Below are positions 32,444 through 57,582 of a stretch of DNA of 64,000 nt, one piece after another. Origin of the DNA: Streptomyces sp. DHE7-1. GTDB lineage: Bacteria > Actinomycetota > Actinomycetes > Streptomycetales > Streptomycetaceae. Position 1 is the stretch's first letter, and each line of letters begins with the position of its first letter. Under the pieces are notes generated by a model. The model was not told the DNA's origin. It saw nothing but the letters and a program-made list of their open reading frames with translations, and ran no database searches. The translations under genes and the position numbers were made by a program. The DNA lies in the NCBI GenBank assembly GCA_016432725.1, contig JACJDG010000003.1, forward strand, positions 6,416,001 through 6,480,000, read 5' to 3'.

Positions 32444-33771
32444 GCTTCGGCGCGTTCGTCCGCCGGCACGCCGCGGCGGGCGAACTGGTCGTACAGCCAC
32501 GCACCGGTTTCGGCGACCCGGCCCGGATGAGGGCCTGCCTCGCGGCCGTACGGGGAGCCCGCGCGACGACCGCCGGCACGCTCACCCTCGACAGCTACAC
32601 CCGCCTCGGCGACCTGGAGTCCGCCGGCCGGGCGCTGCGCGAGGGCAACCCGCTCAACGGCTACCCGCTGCTCAACCACAGCACCCCCACCACCACCGCG
32701 ATGCTCGACGGCCTCGCCGGCCCGGACTTCCCCGTCCAGGTGCGGCACGGCTCGGCCAAACCGCTGGGCATCGTCCGCGGCATGATCCGGGCCGGGCTGC
32801 ACGCCACCGAGGGCGGCCCGGTGTCGTACTGCCTGCCCTACGGCCGCACCCCGCTCGCGGAGTCCGTCCGGGAGTGGGCCGCCGCCTGCGAAGTGCTGGC
32901 CGCCGCCGGGGAGCCGGGCACCGAGCCGCAGCTCGAGACCTTCGGCGGCTGCCTGATGGGGCAGCTGTGCCCGCCCGGACTGCTGGTCGCCGTCAGCGTC
33001 CTGGAGGCGATGTTCTTCCACGCCCACGGCCTGCGTTCGGTGTCGGTCAGCTACGCGCAGCAGACCAGCGCCGCGCAGGACGAGGAGGCCGTCCGCGCCC
33101 TGCGCCGGCTGTGCGCCGAGCTGCTGCCGGACACCGACTGGCACGTCGTCGTCTACGCGTACATGGGCATGTACCCGCAGACGCCCGCCGGCGCCCGTGA
33201 ACTGCTCGCCGAGGCCGCCCGCCTGGCGGTCGCCACGGGCAGCGAGCGGCTCATCGTGAAGACGGTCGCCGAGGCGCACCGGCTGCCGACGGTCGCCGAG
33301 AACGTCGACGCGCTGGAACTCGCCGCCGAGGCCGCGTCCGAGGCCCGGCGCACCGGACCGGCGGCCGCGACGGCCGGTGACGGCGGCGAGACCTACGCCG
33401 AGGCGCGGACCCTGGTCGACGCGGTGCTCGACTGCGCGCCCGGCATCGGCGACGCGCTGGTCGCCGCCTTCGGACGCGGGCTGCTCGACGTCCCGTTCTG
33501 CCTGCACCCCGACAACGCGGGCCGCGCCCGCAGCTACCTGGCCGCCGACGGCCGCCTGCGCTGGTCCGACATCGGCTCCATGCCGCTGGCCGGCGTCGTC
33601 GGACCGCGTCCCGGCGGCGACCGGCTGACCGCGCGGGACCTCATGGCGGCCCTCTCCCACGTCCAGCGGACGTTCGACGCGAAGGCGCTGGAGGGGCCCG
33701 GCGCCCCCGCCGCCCTGACCTCCGGCTCCCGACCGAGCCCCGACCACCTGGTGAGGATGACGAAGGAATGA
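32440..33771 (+). CDS. Glutamate mutase large (epsilon) subunit
   Basis: A 443-residue TIM-barrel catalytic subunit of methylaspartate mutase, GTG start overlapping the small subunit by 4 bp. It shows family segments QPRTGFGDP, LNGYPLLNHS, VRHGSAKPLGI, LPYGRTPLAES and ETFGGCLMGQLCPPGLL, consistent with the MutE/GlmE family. Its substrate is L-glutamate and its product 3-methylaspartate. The stop overlaps the start of the following PKS (ATGA), so the mutase genes and that PKS form one transcript. A few residues at the C-terminus (GPGAPAALTSGSRPSPD) are family-atypical. Confidence 0.93.
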   Translation: MSFGAFVRRHAAAGELVVQPRTGFGDPARMRACLAAVRGARATTAGTLTLDSYTRLGDLESAGRALREGNPLNGYPLLNHSTPTTTAMLDGLAGPDFPVQVRHGSAKPLGIVRGMIRAGLHATEGGPVSYCLPYGRTPLAESVREWAAACEVLAAAGEPGTEPQLETFGGCLMGQLCPPGLLVAVSVLEAMFFHAHGLRSVSVSYAQQTSAAQDEEAVRALRRLCAELLPDTDWHVVVYAYMGMYPQTPAGARELLAEAARLAVATGSERLIVKTVAEAHRLPTVAENVDALELAAEAASEARRTGPAAATAGDGGETYAEARTLVDAVLDCAPGIGDALVAAFGRGLLDVPFCLHPDNAGRARSYLAADGRLRWSDIGSMPLAGVVGPRPGGDRLTARDLMAALSHVQRTFDAKALEGPGAPAALTSGSRPSPDHLVRMTKE

Positions 33772-36700
33772 CCGAGACCGCCTCCACCGAGCAGCTCGTC
33801 GGGGCCCTGCGCCGTTCCGTGCTCGACAACGAACTGCTGCGCCGGGAGAACGAGCGGCTGGCCGCCGAAGTGTCCGAGCCCGTCGCGGTCGTCGGCATGG
33901 CCTGCCGCTACCCCGGCGGTGCCACCACCCCGGACGGACTGTGGGACCTGGTCGCGTCGGGCACGGACGCCATCGGGCCGTTCCCCGCGGACCGCGGCTG
34001 GGACCGGGAGGCGCTGTACTCGCCGGTGCCGGGCACACCCGGGACCACGTACTCCTGCGAGGGCGGGTTCCTGTACGACGCCGCCGACTTCGACGCGGAC
34101 TTCTTCGGCATCTCCCCGCGCGAGGCACTCGGCATGGACCCCCAGCAGCGGCTGCTGCTGGAGACCTCCTGGGAGGCGCTGGAACGGGCCCGGATCGTCC
34201 CGGCGTCGCTGCGCGGCAGCCGTACCGGTGTGTACGCCGGCGTGATGTACCACGACTACGGCCCCGGAAGCAGCGACGGCAGCCTCGTCTCCGGGCGGGT
34301 CGCCTACACGCTGGGCCTGGAGGGCCCCGCGCTGTCGCTGGACACCGCCTGCTCGTCCTCCCTGGTGGCCCTCCACCTGGCGGTGCAGGGTCTGCGCCGC
34401 GGCGACTGCGCACTGGCGCTGGCCGGCGGGGTCACCGTGATGACCGAGCCGGACATGTTCGTGTACTTCAGCGGCGAGCGGGGACTGTCCTCCGACGGCC
34501 GCTGCAAGGCGTTCTCCGCCCGCGCCGACGGCGTCGGCTGTGCGGAGGGCGCGGGCGTACTGGTGCTGGAGCGGCTCTCGGACGCGGTGCGCGCCGGGCG
34601 CCGGGTGCTCGCGGTGATCCGCGGCTCGGCCGTCAACCAGGACGGCGCCTCCAGCGGGCTCACGGCGCCCAACGGCCCGGCGCAGCAGCGCGTCATCGCC
34701 GCCGCCCTCGCCGACGCCCGCCTGACCCCGGAGGACGTCGACGCGGTCGAGGGCCACGGCACCGGCACCCGGCTGGGCGACCCGATCGAGGCCCAGGCGC
34801 TGCTGGCCGCATACGGCAGGGGCCGGGACGCCGCGCGGCCGCTCTGGCTCGGCACGGTGAAGTCCAACATCGGGCACACCCAGGCCGCGGCCGGCGCGGC
34901 CGGGGTGATCAAGATGATCCAGGCGCTGCGGCACGAGGTTCTGCCGCGCTCCCTGTACGCGGACGACCCCACGCCCGAGGTGGACTGGACGTCGGGCGCG
35001 GTACGGCTGCTGGCCGACGCGGTGCCGTGGCCGCGCGGCGGGCGGCCACGCCGGTTCGGGGTGTCCTCGTTCGGGATCAGCGGCACCAACGCGCACGTCC
35101 TGGTGGAGGAACCGCCGGAGGACCAGGCGGCCCCCGGCGTCGTCGAGGAGGGTGCTCCCGGCCACCGGGCCGCCGAAGCCGGTCCGGCCCGTGACGTGTC
35201 GGCGTGGCTGGTGTCGGGGCGCTCGGCGGCGGCCCTGGCGGGCCAGGCACAAGCGCTGGCGGACTGGGTGCGGGAACGTCCGGGGTTCCCGGTGGCGGCC
35301 GGCGCGCGCGCCCTCGCCACCACCCGGTCCGTGTTCGAGCACCGGGCGGTGGTGACCGGCCGGTCCACCGGTGAACTGCTCGCCGGTCTGGACGCGTTGG
35401 CCGAGGGGCGGGACGCCCCGGGGGTCGTGTCCGGGCGGGCCGGGGCGGTCCGGGCGGCGCTCGTGTTCTCCGGGCAGGGCTCCCAGCATCCCGGCATGGG
35501 AGCGGAACTCGCCGCCCGGTACCCGGTGTTCGCGGAGTCCTACGCCGAGGTCCGCGCCGCCTTCGACGGGCTGCTGCCCCGCCCGCTGGCGGACGTCGTG
35601 GCCTCCGGTGACGAACTGGACGAGACGGTCTTCACCCAGCCCGCCCTGTTCGCCCTGCACACCGCCCTGGCCCGGCTCCTGGAGTCCTTCGGCGTCACCC
35701 CGGCCGCCGTGGCCGGGCACTCCATCGGCGAGCTGTCCGCCGTCCACGTCGCCGGTGCCCTCGGCCTGGCGGACGCCGCCCGGCTGGTGGCCGCCCGCGC
35801 CCGGGTGATGCAGGTCCTGCCGCCCGGCGGCGCGATGGCGTCGGTCACCGCGGACCGGGAGACGCTCGCGGCGGTGCTCGCCGGCGGCACCGTACGACTC
35901 GGTGGCGGGGCGGCCGTGCCGAGCCCGGGGTTCCCCGGCGCCGACATCGCCGCGGTGAACTCGCCGCGGCACACCACCCTGTCGGGCGCCGCCGAAGCCG
36001 TCACGGCGGCCGTCGCGTTCCTGTCCGCGCACGGTGTGCGCACCGCGGCGCTGCCGGTGTCCCACGCCTTCCACTCCCGGCTGATGGACCCGGCCCTGCC
36101 CGCCCTCGCCGAGGCCGCCGCGGCCGTCTCCTGGCGGGCTCCGGCGATCCCCGTCGTGTCCACCCTCACCGGACTCACCCTCACGGCCGGGGAACTGGCC
36201 GACCCGGCACACTGGACCCGGCACGCCCGTGAGGCCGTCGACTTCCCCGCCGCCCTGACGACGCTCACCGGCGCCCACCGCGCCACCGCGCTCGTGGAGC
36301 TGGGCCCGGACCGCACCCTGACCACGCTGGCCGGCCACTTCCTCGACGCCGCCCCGGACCTCGACGTCACCGCGATCCCCGTGCTCCACCCCGCGCAGGA
36401 CGAGACCGGGACCCTGACCACGGCCCTGGCCCGCCTGCACGTGGCCGGCGCCGCCGTCGACTGGCTCCCCGCCCTGACCCGGGACGGCGAACCGGAGACC
36501 GCGGACCCGGCCCTGCCGACGTACGCCTTCCGGCGCCGGCGCCACTGGCTCACCGCCGCGCCCGCCCGCGCGGCCGGACTGGACGCCACCGGGCACCCGA
36601 TCCTGCCCGCCGTCACCACCGTCGCGGCGGACGGCACGCTGCTGCTCACCGGCACGCTCGCCCCGCACGCCACCCCCTGGCTCACCCACCACTTTGTCAA

Positions 36701-39700
36701 CGCCGAGCCGCTGCTGCCGGGCGCGGCCCTCGTGGAACTCGCCCTGCACGCGGCGGACCACACCGACACCCCGTACCTGCGCGAACTGACCGTGCACACC
36801 CCCCTCACCCTCACCGAGGACCGCCCCACCGCCCTCCAGATCCACACCGGTACGCCCGACCCCGACACCGGCGAGCGCGCCCTGCGCGTCTTCTCCCGCT
36901 CCGCGGCCGACGCCCCGTGGACCCGTCACGCCGACGGTGTGCTGGCGCAGGGGCCGGGACCCCGGTTCGCGGACGTCGAGGTCCACGCGCCGGGGAACTG
37001 GCCGCCCGCCGGCGCCCGGAACGTCGACGTGACCGGCGCCTACACCGAGCTGGCCGCTCAGGGCCTCGGCTACGGCCCCTCCTTCCAGGGCCTGCGGGCC
37101 GCGTGGCGCCTCGGCGACGACGTGTTCGCCGAAGTCGCCCTGCCGGAGGGCGTGGACGCCACCGGGTACGGCATCCACCCGGCGCTGCTCGACGCGGCCC
37201 TGCACGCCGCCGCCCTCGTGGACGACGACGCCCGGCCCGGCAGCCCGCTGATCCCCTTCTCCTGGGACGAGGTGGTGCTGCACACGCCCGGCGCGACCGC
37301 GCTGCGCGTCCGGGTGCGCCGCACCGGAGCCGGCACGTCGGCGGTCACCTGCACGGACGGCCTGGGCACGCCGGTGTTCTCCACCGGAACCCTGGTGGCC
37401 CGGCCCGCGCGGGCGCGGACGGGTGGCCCGGCCCCCGTGCCGAACGAGAACCTGCTGGAGGTGTCCTGGGTTCCGGCGACGGCGACGGCGACGGCGACCG
37501 AGGCCGTCGCCCCGGCCCCGCACGGCCGGGCGGTCGTGGGCCCGTCCGTACCGGCGTTCGCCGGACCGGCGCACGTTCCGGCGTATCCGACGCTCGCCGC
37601 TCTGGCGGACGCGCTGTCCGCGGGCGCGCCGGAGCCCGACGTCGTCGTCGTCCCGTGCCTGGCGGACGGCGCGCCCGCCGATCTGCCGCCCGCCGACCTG
37701 CCGGCCGCCGTCCATGCGGCGGCGCACCGCATGCTCGGCGTCGTCCAGGCACGGATCGCCGACGAGCGCCTCGCCGGGTCGCGCGTAGCGGTCGTCACCC
37801 GCGGCGCGGTGGCCGCCGCCGACGGGGAGGCGCCCGGTGATCTGGTCGGCGGCGCGCTGTGGGGACTGGTGCGCAGCGCGGAGGCGGAGAGCCCCGGGAC
37901 CTTCGTGCTCGTCGACGTCGACGGGCCGGTGGACGCGGCGGTGTTCGACGCCGCGCTGGCCACCGGCGAGCCCCAGGTCGCCGTGCGCGCCGGCCGGCTG
38001 CTCGTCCCCCGGCTCGCACGTCCCACGGCCCTGGTCGCACCGCCCGGCACCGAGCACTGGCGGGTCGCGGCGCCCTCGCCGGACGCGCACGGGCGGGCGG
38101 CCCTGGTCGCCGCGCCCGAGGCGGCGCTCCCGCTGGAACCGGGGCAGGTGCGGATCGGGGTGCGCGCGGCGGGACTCGACGCGCCCGACGCCTCGGTGGG
38201 CGCGGGACACGTCGAGGAAGTGGGACCCGGGGTGACCGGACTCGCCCCCGGTGACCGGGTCCTGGCGCTGCTGCCCGGCGGCGCGGGGCCCGTCGCGGTC
38301 GCCGACCAGGCGTCGGTGACCCGGCTGCCGGGGGAGTGGTCGTTCGCCGAGGCGGCGGGGCTGCCCGCCGGCCGGATCCGCGCCCTGGCCGGGGACCCCG
38401 GGCAGCTCTTCGAGCGCGCCGGCACCGAGCCGCCGGCCCCGTACCTCGGGGACCTCGGACGGGCCGCCGACGCGGTGCGGGCCGAGGGGGCGGTCAAGCC
38501 CGTGCTGCACGTGCCCCGGCGGTTCGGGCCGGACGACACGGTCCTGGTCACCGGCGGCACCGGAACCCTCGGCGGGCACGTCGCACGGCACCTGGTGACC
38601 GCGCACGGCGCACGCCGGCTGATCCTGGCGGGCCGCCGAGGGCCCGACGCGCCCGGCGCGGCCGAGGCCGTCGCCCGGCTCGCCGCCCTCGGCGCCGAGG
38701 CGCGGGCGGTGGCCTGCGACGTCGCCGACCCGGACGACCTCGCCGCGCTGCTGCTGTCCGTCCCGGCCGGACAGCGGCTCGCGGGCGTGGTGCACCTCGC
38801 CGGGGTGACCGACGACGGTGTCGTCGCGGCGCTGACCCCGCGGCGGATGGACGCGGTCCTGCGGCCCAAGGCCGACGCCGCCTGGCATCTGCACCAGCAG
38901 ACCCGCGGCCTCGACCTCGACATGTTCGTGCTCTTCTCCTCCGGCGGCGGCACGCTCGGCGCCCCCGGCCAGGCCAACTACTCCTGCGCCAACGCCTTCC
39001 TCGACGGCCTGGCCGCCCACCGCCGCGGCCTCGGACTGCCCGCCCAGTCGCTGGCCTGGGGCCTGTGGACCGGCCAGGGCATGGCCGAGCGGATGTCCTC
39101 GACCGACGTCGCCCGCATGGCGGGCTCGGGCGTCGGCGGTCTCTCCGTCGACGAGGGTCTGGAACTGTTCGACCTCGCCCTCGCCGCCGGCGGACCCCAA
39201 CTGCTCCCGTTCCGGCTGGACCTGGCGGCCCTGCGCCGGCCGGACGCCGACGTCCAGCCGATGTTCCGGGCGCTGGCCGGCCCGCCCCGCCGGGCCACCG
39301 CGGCCGGCGGCGAGGCGGCCGGTGACGCCGCCGCCCGCCTCCGCGAACGCCTCGCCGGACTCGACGTCCGGGAGGCCGAGCGGGCGCTCGCCGAACTCGT
39401 CCAGGCCCATGTGGCCGCCGTCCTCGGACACGGCTCGCCGACGGCCGTCGGGCTCGACCGGCCCTTCAAGGACGCCGGGTTCGACTCCCTGACCAGCATC
39501 GAGCTGCGCAACCGGCTGGCCACGGCCACCGGGCTGCGGCTGCCCGCCACCCTGGTCTTCGACCATCCGAGCGCCGCGGACGTCGCCGCGTACCTGCGGA
39601 GCTTGCTGCGGCCCGGCACCGGGCCGGAGCGCGAGCCTGGCGGCGACGAGACCTGGCTGCGGGACCTGTTCACCCGCATACCGCTGCAACGGCTGCGCTC

Positions 39701-39836
39701 CAGCGGCCTGCTGGACACCCTGATGGGCCTGGCCGGAGTGGCGGGCGCCGACCGGTTCCTGGCGGTGGACGACGCCGACATCGACGAGATGGACGCCGCC
39801 GAACTCATCGACATGCTGATGGTCGACGACGACTGA
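33768..39836 (+). CDS. Type I PKS, single module: KS-AT-DH-(vestigial ER)-KR-ACP
   Basis: A 2022-residue intact frame, starting at the ATGA overlap. The N-terminal coiled-coil docking helix (LRRSVLDNELLRREN) is followed by KS (active Cys195 in DTACSSS, plus His of EGHGTGT and GHTQ), AT (GHSIGE, Ser652; HAFHS, so malonyl-CoA), DH (first motif HFVNAEPLLP, Ala replacing Gly; second motif HPALLDAALH), KR (SS-Y-N triad; VTDD at the B-type LDD position) and ACP (GFDSL). Between DH and KR, at about 38040-38500, is a piece of an enoylreductase: VRIGVRAAGL and VGPGVTGLAPGDRVLALLPG are recognisable, but the nucleotide-binding half is deleted. The C-terminus carries an acidic docking tail and no TE, so the chain must pass on, probably to the NRPS. 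The docking helix shows it is not the first PKS. Confidence 0.93.
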   Translation: MTETASTEQLVGALRRSVLDNELLRRENERLAAEVSEPVAVVGMACRYPGGATTPDGLWDLVASGTDAIGPFPADRGWDREALYSPVPGTPGTTYSCEGGFLYDAADFDADFFGISPREALGMDPQQRLLLETSWEALERARIVPASLRGSRTGVYAGVMYHDYGPGSSDGSLVSGRVAYTLGLEGPALSLDTACSSSLVALHLAVQGLRRGDCALALAGGVTVMTEPDMFVYFSGERGLSSDGRCKAFSARADGVGCAEGAGVLVLERLSDAVRAGRRVLAVIRGSAVNQDGASSGLTAPNGPAQQRVIAAALADARLTPEDVDAVEGHGTGTRLGDPIEAQALLAAYGRGRDAARPLWLGTVKSNIGHTQAAAGAAGVIKMIQALRHEVLPRSLYADDPTPEVDWTSGAVRLLADAVPWPRGGRPRRFGVSSFGISGTNAHVLVEEPPEDQAAPGVVEEGAPGHRAAEAGPARDVSAWLVSGRSAAALAGQAQALADWVRERPGFPVAAGARALATTRSVFEHRAVVTGRSTGELLAGLDALAEGRDAPGVVSGRAGAVRAALVFSGQGSQHPGMGAELAARYPVFAESYAEVRAAFDGLLPRPLADVVASGDELDETVFTQPALFALHTALARLLESFGVTPAAVAGHSIGELSAVHVAGALGLADAARLVAARARVMQVLPPGGAMASVTADRETLAAVLAGGTVRLGGGAAVPSPGFPGADIAAVNSPRHTTLSGAAEAVTAAVAFLSAHGVRTAALPVSHAFHSRLMDPALPALAEAAAAVSWRAPAIPVVSTLTGLTLTAGELADPAHWTRHAREAVDFPAALTTLTGAHRATALVELGPDRTLTTLAGHFLDAAPDLDVTAIPVLHPAQDETGTLTTALARLHVAGAAVDWLPALTRDGEPETADPALPTYAFRRRRHWLTAAPARAAGLDATGHPILPAVTTVAADGTLLLTGTLAPHATPWLTHHFVNAEPLLPGAALVELALHAADHTDTPYLRELTVHTPLTLTEDRPTALQIHTGTPDPDTGERALRVFSRSAADAPWTRHADGVLAQGPGPRFADVEVHAPGNWPPAGARNVDVTGAYTELAAQGLGYGPSFQGLRAAWRLGDDVFAEVALPEGVDATGYGIHPALLDAALHAAALVDDDARPGSPLIPFSWDEVVLHTPGATALRVRVRRTGAGTSAVTCTDGLGTPVFSTGTLVARPARARTGGPAPVPNENLLEVSWVPATATATATEAVAPAPHGRAVVGPSVPAFAGPAHVPAYPTLAALADALSAGAPEPDVVVVPCLADGAPADLPPADLPAAVHAAAHRMLGVVQARIADERLAGSRVAVVTRGAVAAADGEAPGDLVGGALWGLVRSAEAESPGTFVLVDVDGPVDAAVFDAALATGEPQVAVRAGRLLVPRLARPTALVAPPGTEHWRVAAPSPDAHGRAALVAAPEAALPLEPGQVRIGVRAAGLDAPDASVGAGHVEEVGPGVTGLAPGDRVLALLPGGAGPVAVADQASVTRLPGEWSFAEAAGLPAGRIRALAGDPGQLFERAGTEPPAPYLGDLGRAADAVRAEGAVKPVLHVPRRFGPDDTVLVTGGTGTLGGHVARHLVTAHGARRLILAGRRGPDAPGAAEAVARLAALGAEARAVACDVADPDDLAALLLSVPAGQRLAGVVHLAGVTDDGVVAALTPRRMDAVLRPKADAAWHLHQQTRGLDLDMFVLFSSGGGTLGAPGQANYSCANAFLDGLAAHRRGLGLPAQSLAWGLWTGQGMAERMSSTDVARMAGSGVGGLSVDEGLELFDLALAAGGPQLLPFRLDLAALRRPDADVQPMFRALAGPPRRATAAGGEAAGDAAARLRERLAGLDVREAERALAELVQAHVAAVLGHGSPTAVGLDRPFKDAGFDSLTSIELRNRLATATGLRLPATLVFDHPSAADVAAYLRSLLRPGTGPEREPGGDETWLRDLFTRIPLQRLRSSGLLDTLMGLAGVAGADRFLAVDDADIDEMDAAELIDMLMVDDD

Positions 39837-39853
39837 CCGGCCCCTGAGGGGCG

Positions 39854-39915
39854 TCTCCCCGATCTTCGCGGGTCCGCGGCGTCCGCCGCGGCCTGATCCA
39901 CGAAGACCGGGGAGA
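39854..39915. terminator. Nested hairpin downstream of the one-module PKS
   Basis: The outer 15-bp arms (39854-39868 and 39901-39915) pair with one mismatch and enclose an inner perfect 7-bp GC stem (39874-39880 with 39885-39891, loop GTCC). It starts 18 bp after the PKS stop and probably terminates that operon. Confidence 0.65.
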
Positions 39916-39927
39916 GGGCCCCTAGGC

Positions 39928-39975
39928 ACCCCTATCCGGGCGGCCGCCGCGGGTCCGCGCCCGACCGGTAGGGGT
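39928..39975. promoter_or_regulatory. Inverted ACCCCTA...TAGGGGT boxes before the decarboxylase
   Basis: ACCCCTA (39928-39934) and TAGGGGT (39969-39975), each extended by a CCGG, form an interrupted inverted repeat ending 33 bp before the start at 40009. The same heptamer occurs before 28733 and 30451. Confidence 0.42.
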
Positions 39976-40008
39976 ACCAAGGCTTTTCGGCGCCGATCAG
40001 GATTCCCC

Positions 40009-41274
40009 ATGCCACGAGCCCGTGACGAAGTGCTCCACGCTCGGTTGGCCGCTGAGTACGGGACTCCGCTGTACGTCTACGACCTCGACGACGTCGCCGA
40101 AGCGAAGGCGGACCTGTTCTCGTCGCTGCCCGAGGGCGTGGACCTCTACTACGCGTTGAAAGCCAACCCGCACCCCGACCTCGTCCGGACCCTCGGCGAG
40201 GACGGACCCGGAGCACCGGGCTGCGGCACGGAGATCAGCTCCACCGGTGAGCTGGCCGCCGTCCTCGCGGCCGGACTGCCCGCGGCCGGCTGCCTGTACA
40301 CCGGACCCGGCAAGACGGCACACGAACTCGACGAGGCGATCCGGCTCGGCGTCCGCCTGTTCTCCACCGACTCCGTGACCGACGTCCGCCGGCTCGACTC
40401 GGTGGCCGCGCGGCGCGGGGTCCGGGCCGGGACCCTGCTGCGCGTCAACGCCGCCTCGGCGACCGCGACCACCAGCATCCGGATGACCGGTACGCCCTCG
40501 CAGTTCGGCTTCGACAGCGAGGACCTCGCCGGGGCGCTCGCCGAACTGCGCGGCGGCCCGGCCGGACCGGGCGGCCTGCGCGCGGTGGACGTCACGGGGA
40601 TGCACTTCTTCCCGCTGAGCAACACCACCGACGAGGACAACCTGATCGGCGAGTTCCGCAACACCCTCGCCACGGCGGCCGAGTTGAGCCGTGTGCACGA
40701 GCTGCCGCTGCGGTACCTCGACATCGGCGGCGGGTTCAGCGTCCCCTACGGCGTCCCCGGCGCCCGTACCCGCTACCCCAAGCTGCGCACGGAGCTGGAG
40801 GCGGCGCTGGACGTGGAGTTCCCGCACTGGCGGGACGGCTCCCCGCGCATCGCGTTCGAGAGCGGGCGCTACCTGGCCGGCGGTTCCGGCACGCTGCTGG
40901 CCACCGTCACCAACGTCAAGGTCAGCCGCGGCCGCAAGTTCGTCATCACCGACGCCGGGATCAACACCTTCGGCGGCATGTCCGGACTCGGCCGGCTGCT
41001 GCCGGTCGCGGTCGAACCGGCCGGACCCGGCGAACCCGTGCAACGCGCCTCGCTCGTCGGCCCGTTGTGCACACCGGGCGATGTGCTCGGCCGGGAGATC
41101 GAGCTGCCCGAGCTGGCCCCCGGCGACCTGCTGGCGATCCCCAACGCCGGGGCGTACGGCCCCACGGCCAGCCTGCTGATGTTCCTCGGGCGGCCCGCGC
41201 CGACCGAGGTCACCGTCCGCGACGGCGCCGTCGTCTCGGCCTCGCGGCTCGTGCACAGCCGTTCGCCGCGATGA
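40009..41274 (+). CDS. PLP-dependent decarboxylase, fold III (VinO type)
   Basis: A 421-residue member of the diaminopimelate/ornithine decarboxylase family. PLP Lys51 lies in YYALKANPHP, the phosphate-binding glycine loop is in DIGGGFSVPYG, and the cross-dimer Cys354 is in GPLCTPGD. Chromosomal LysA is normally not in a PKS cluster. In vicenistatin VinO decarboxylates 3-methylaspartyl-ACP to 3-aminoisobutyryl-ACP, and the full set of partner genes is present here. AGGA lies 7 nt before the ATG. It has its own upstream boxes and hairpin, so it may head a transcript that includes the large PKS 22 bp downstream. Confidence 0.9.
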   Translation: MPRARDEVLHARLAAEYGTPLYVYDLDDVAEAKADLFSSLPEGVDLYYALKANPHPDLVRTLGEDGPGAPGCGTEISSTGELAAVLAAGLPAAGCLYTGPGKTAHELDEAIRLGVRLFSTDSVTDVRRLDSVAARRGVRAGTLLRVNAASATATTSIRMTGTPSQFGFDSEDLAGALAELRGGPAGPGGLRAVDVTGMHFFPLSNTTDEDNLIGEFRNTLATAAELSRVHELPLRYLDIGGGFSVPYGVPGARTRYPKLRTELEAALDVEFPHWRDGSPRIAFESGRYLAGGSGTLLATVTNVKVSRGRKFVITDAGINTFGGMSGLGRLLPVAVEPAGPGEPVQRASLVGPLCTPGDVLGREIELPELAPGDLLAIPNAGAYGPTASLLMFLGRPAPTEVTVRDGAVVSASRLVHSRSPR

Positions 41275-41296
41275 CCGACCGAACCGAAAGCGAAGC

Positions 41297-57515
<16,219 letters not shown>

Positions 57516-57582
57516 ACGGTTACGGGGCCCTGGCCGGAGCGTGCACCGATCCCGCTGGGACACACGGAAGGCAGAACTGACC

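Noticed and set aside
33534..40010. Minus-strand open frame of about 2150 codons across the one-module PKS
   Set aside because: Same GC-bias artefact; the plus strand encodes an uninterrupted PKS with all expected catalytic motifs.
40009..41274. Housekeeping diaminopimelate decarboxylase (LysA)
   Set aside because: Location between two PKS genes with glutamate mutase, small ACP and adenylation partners points to a VinO-type starter decarboxylase.
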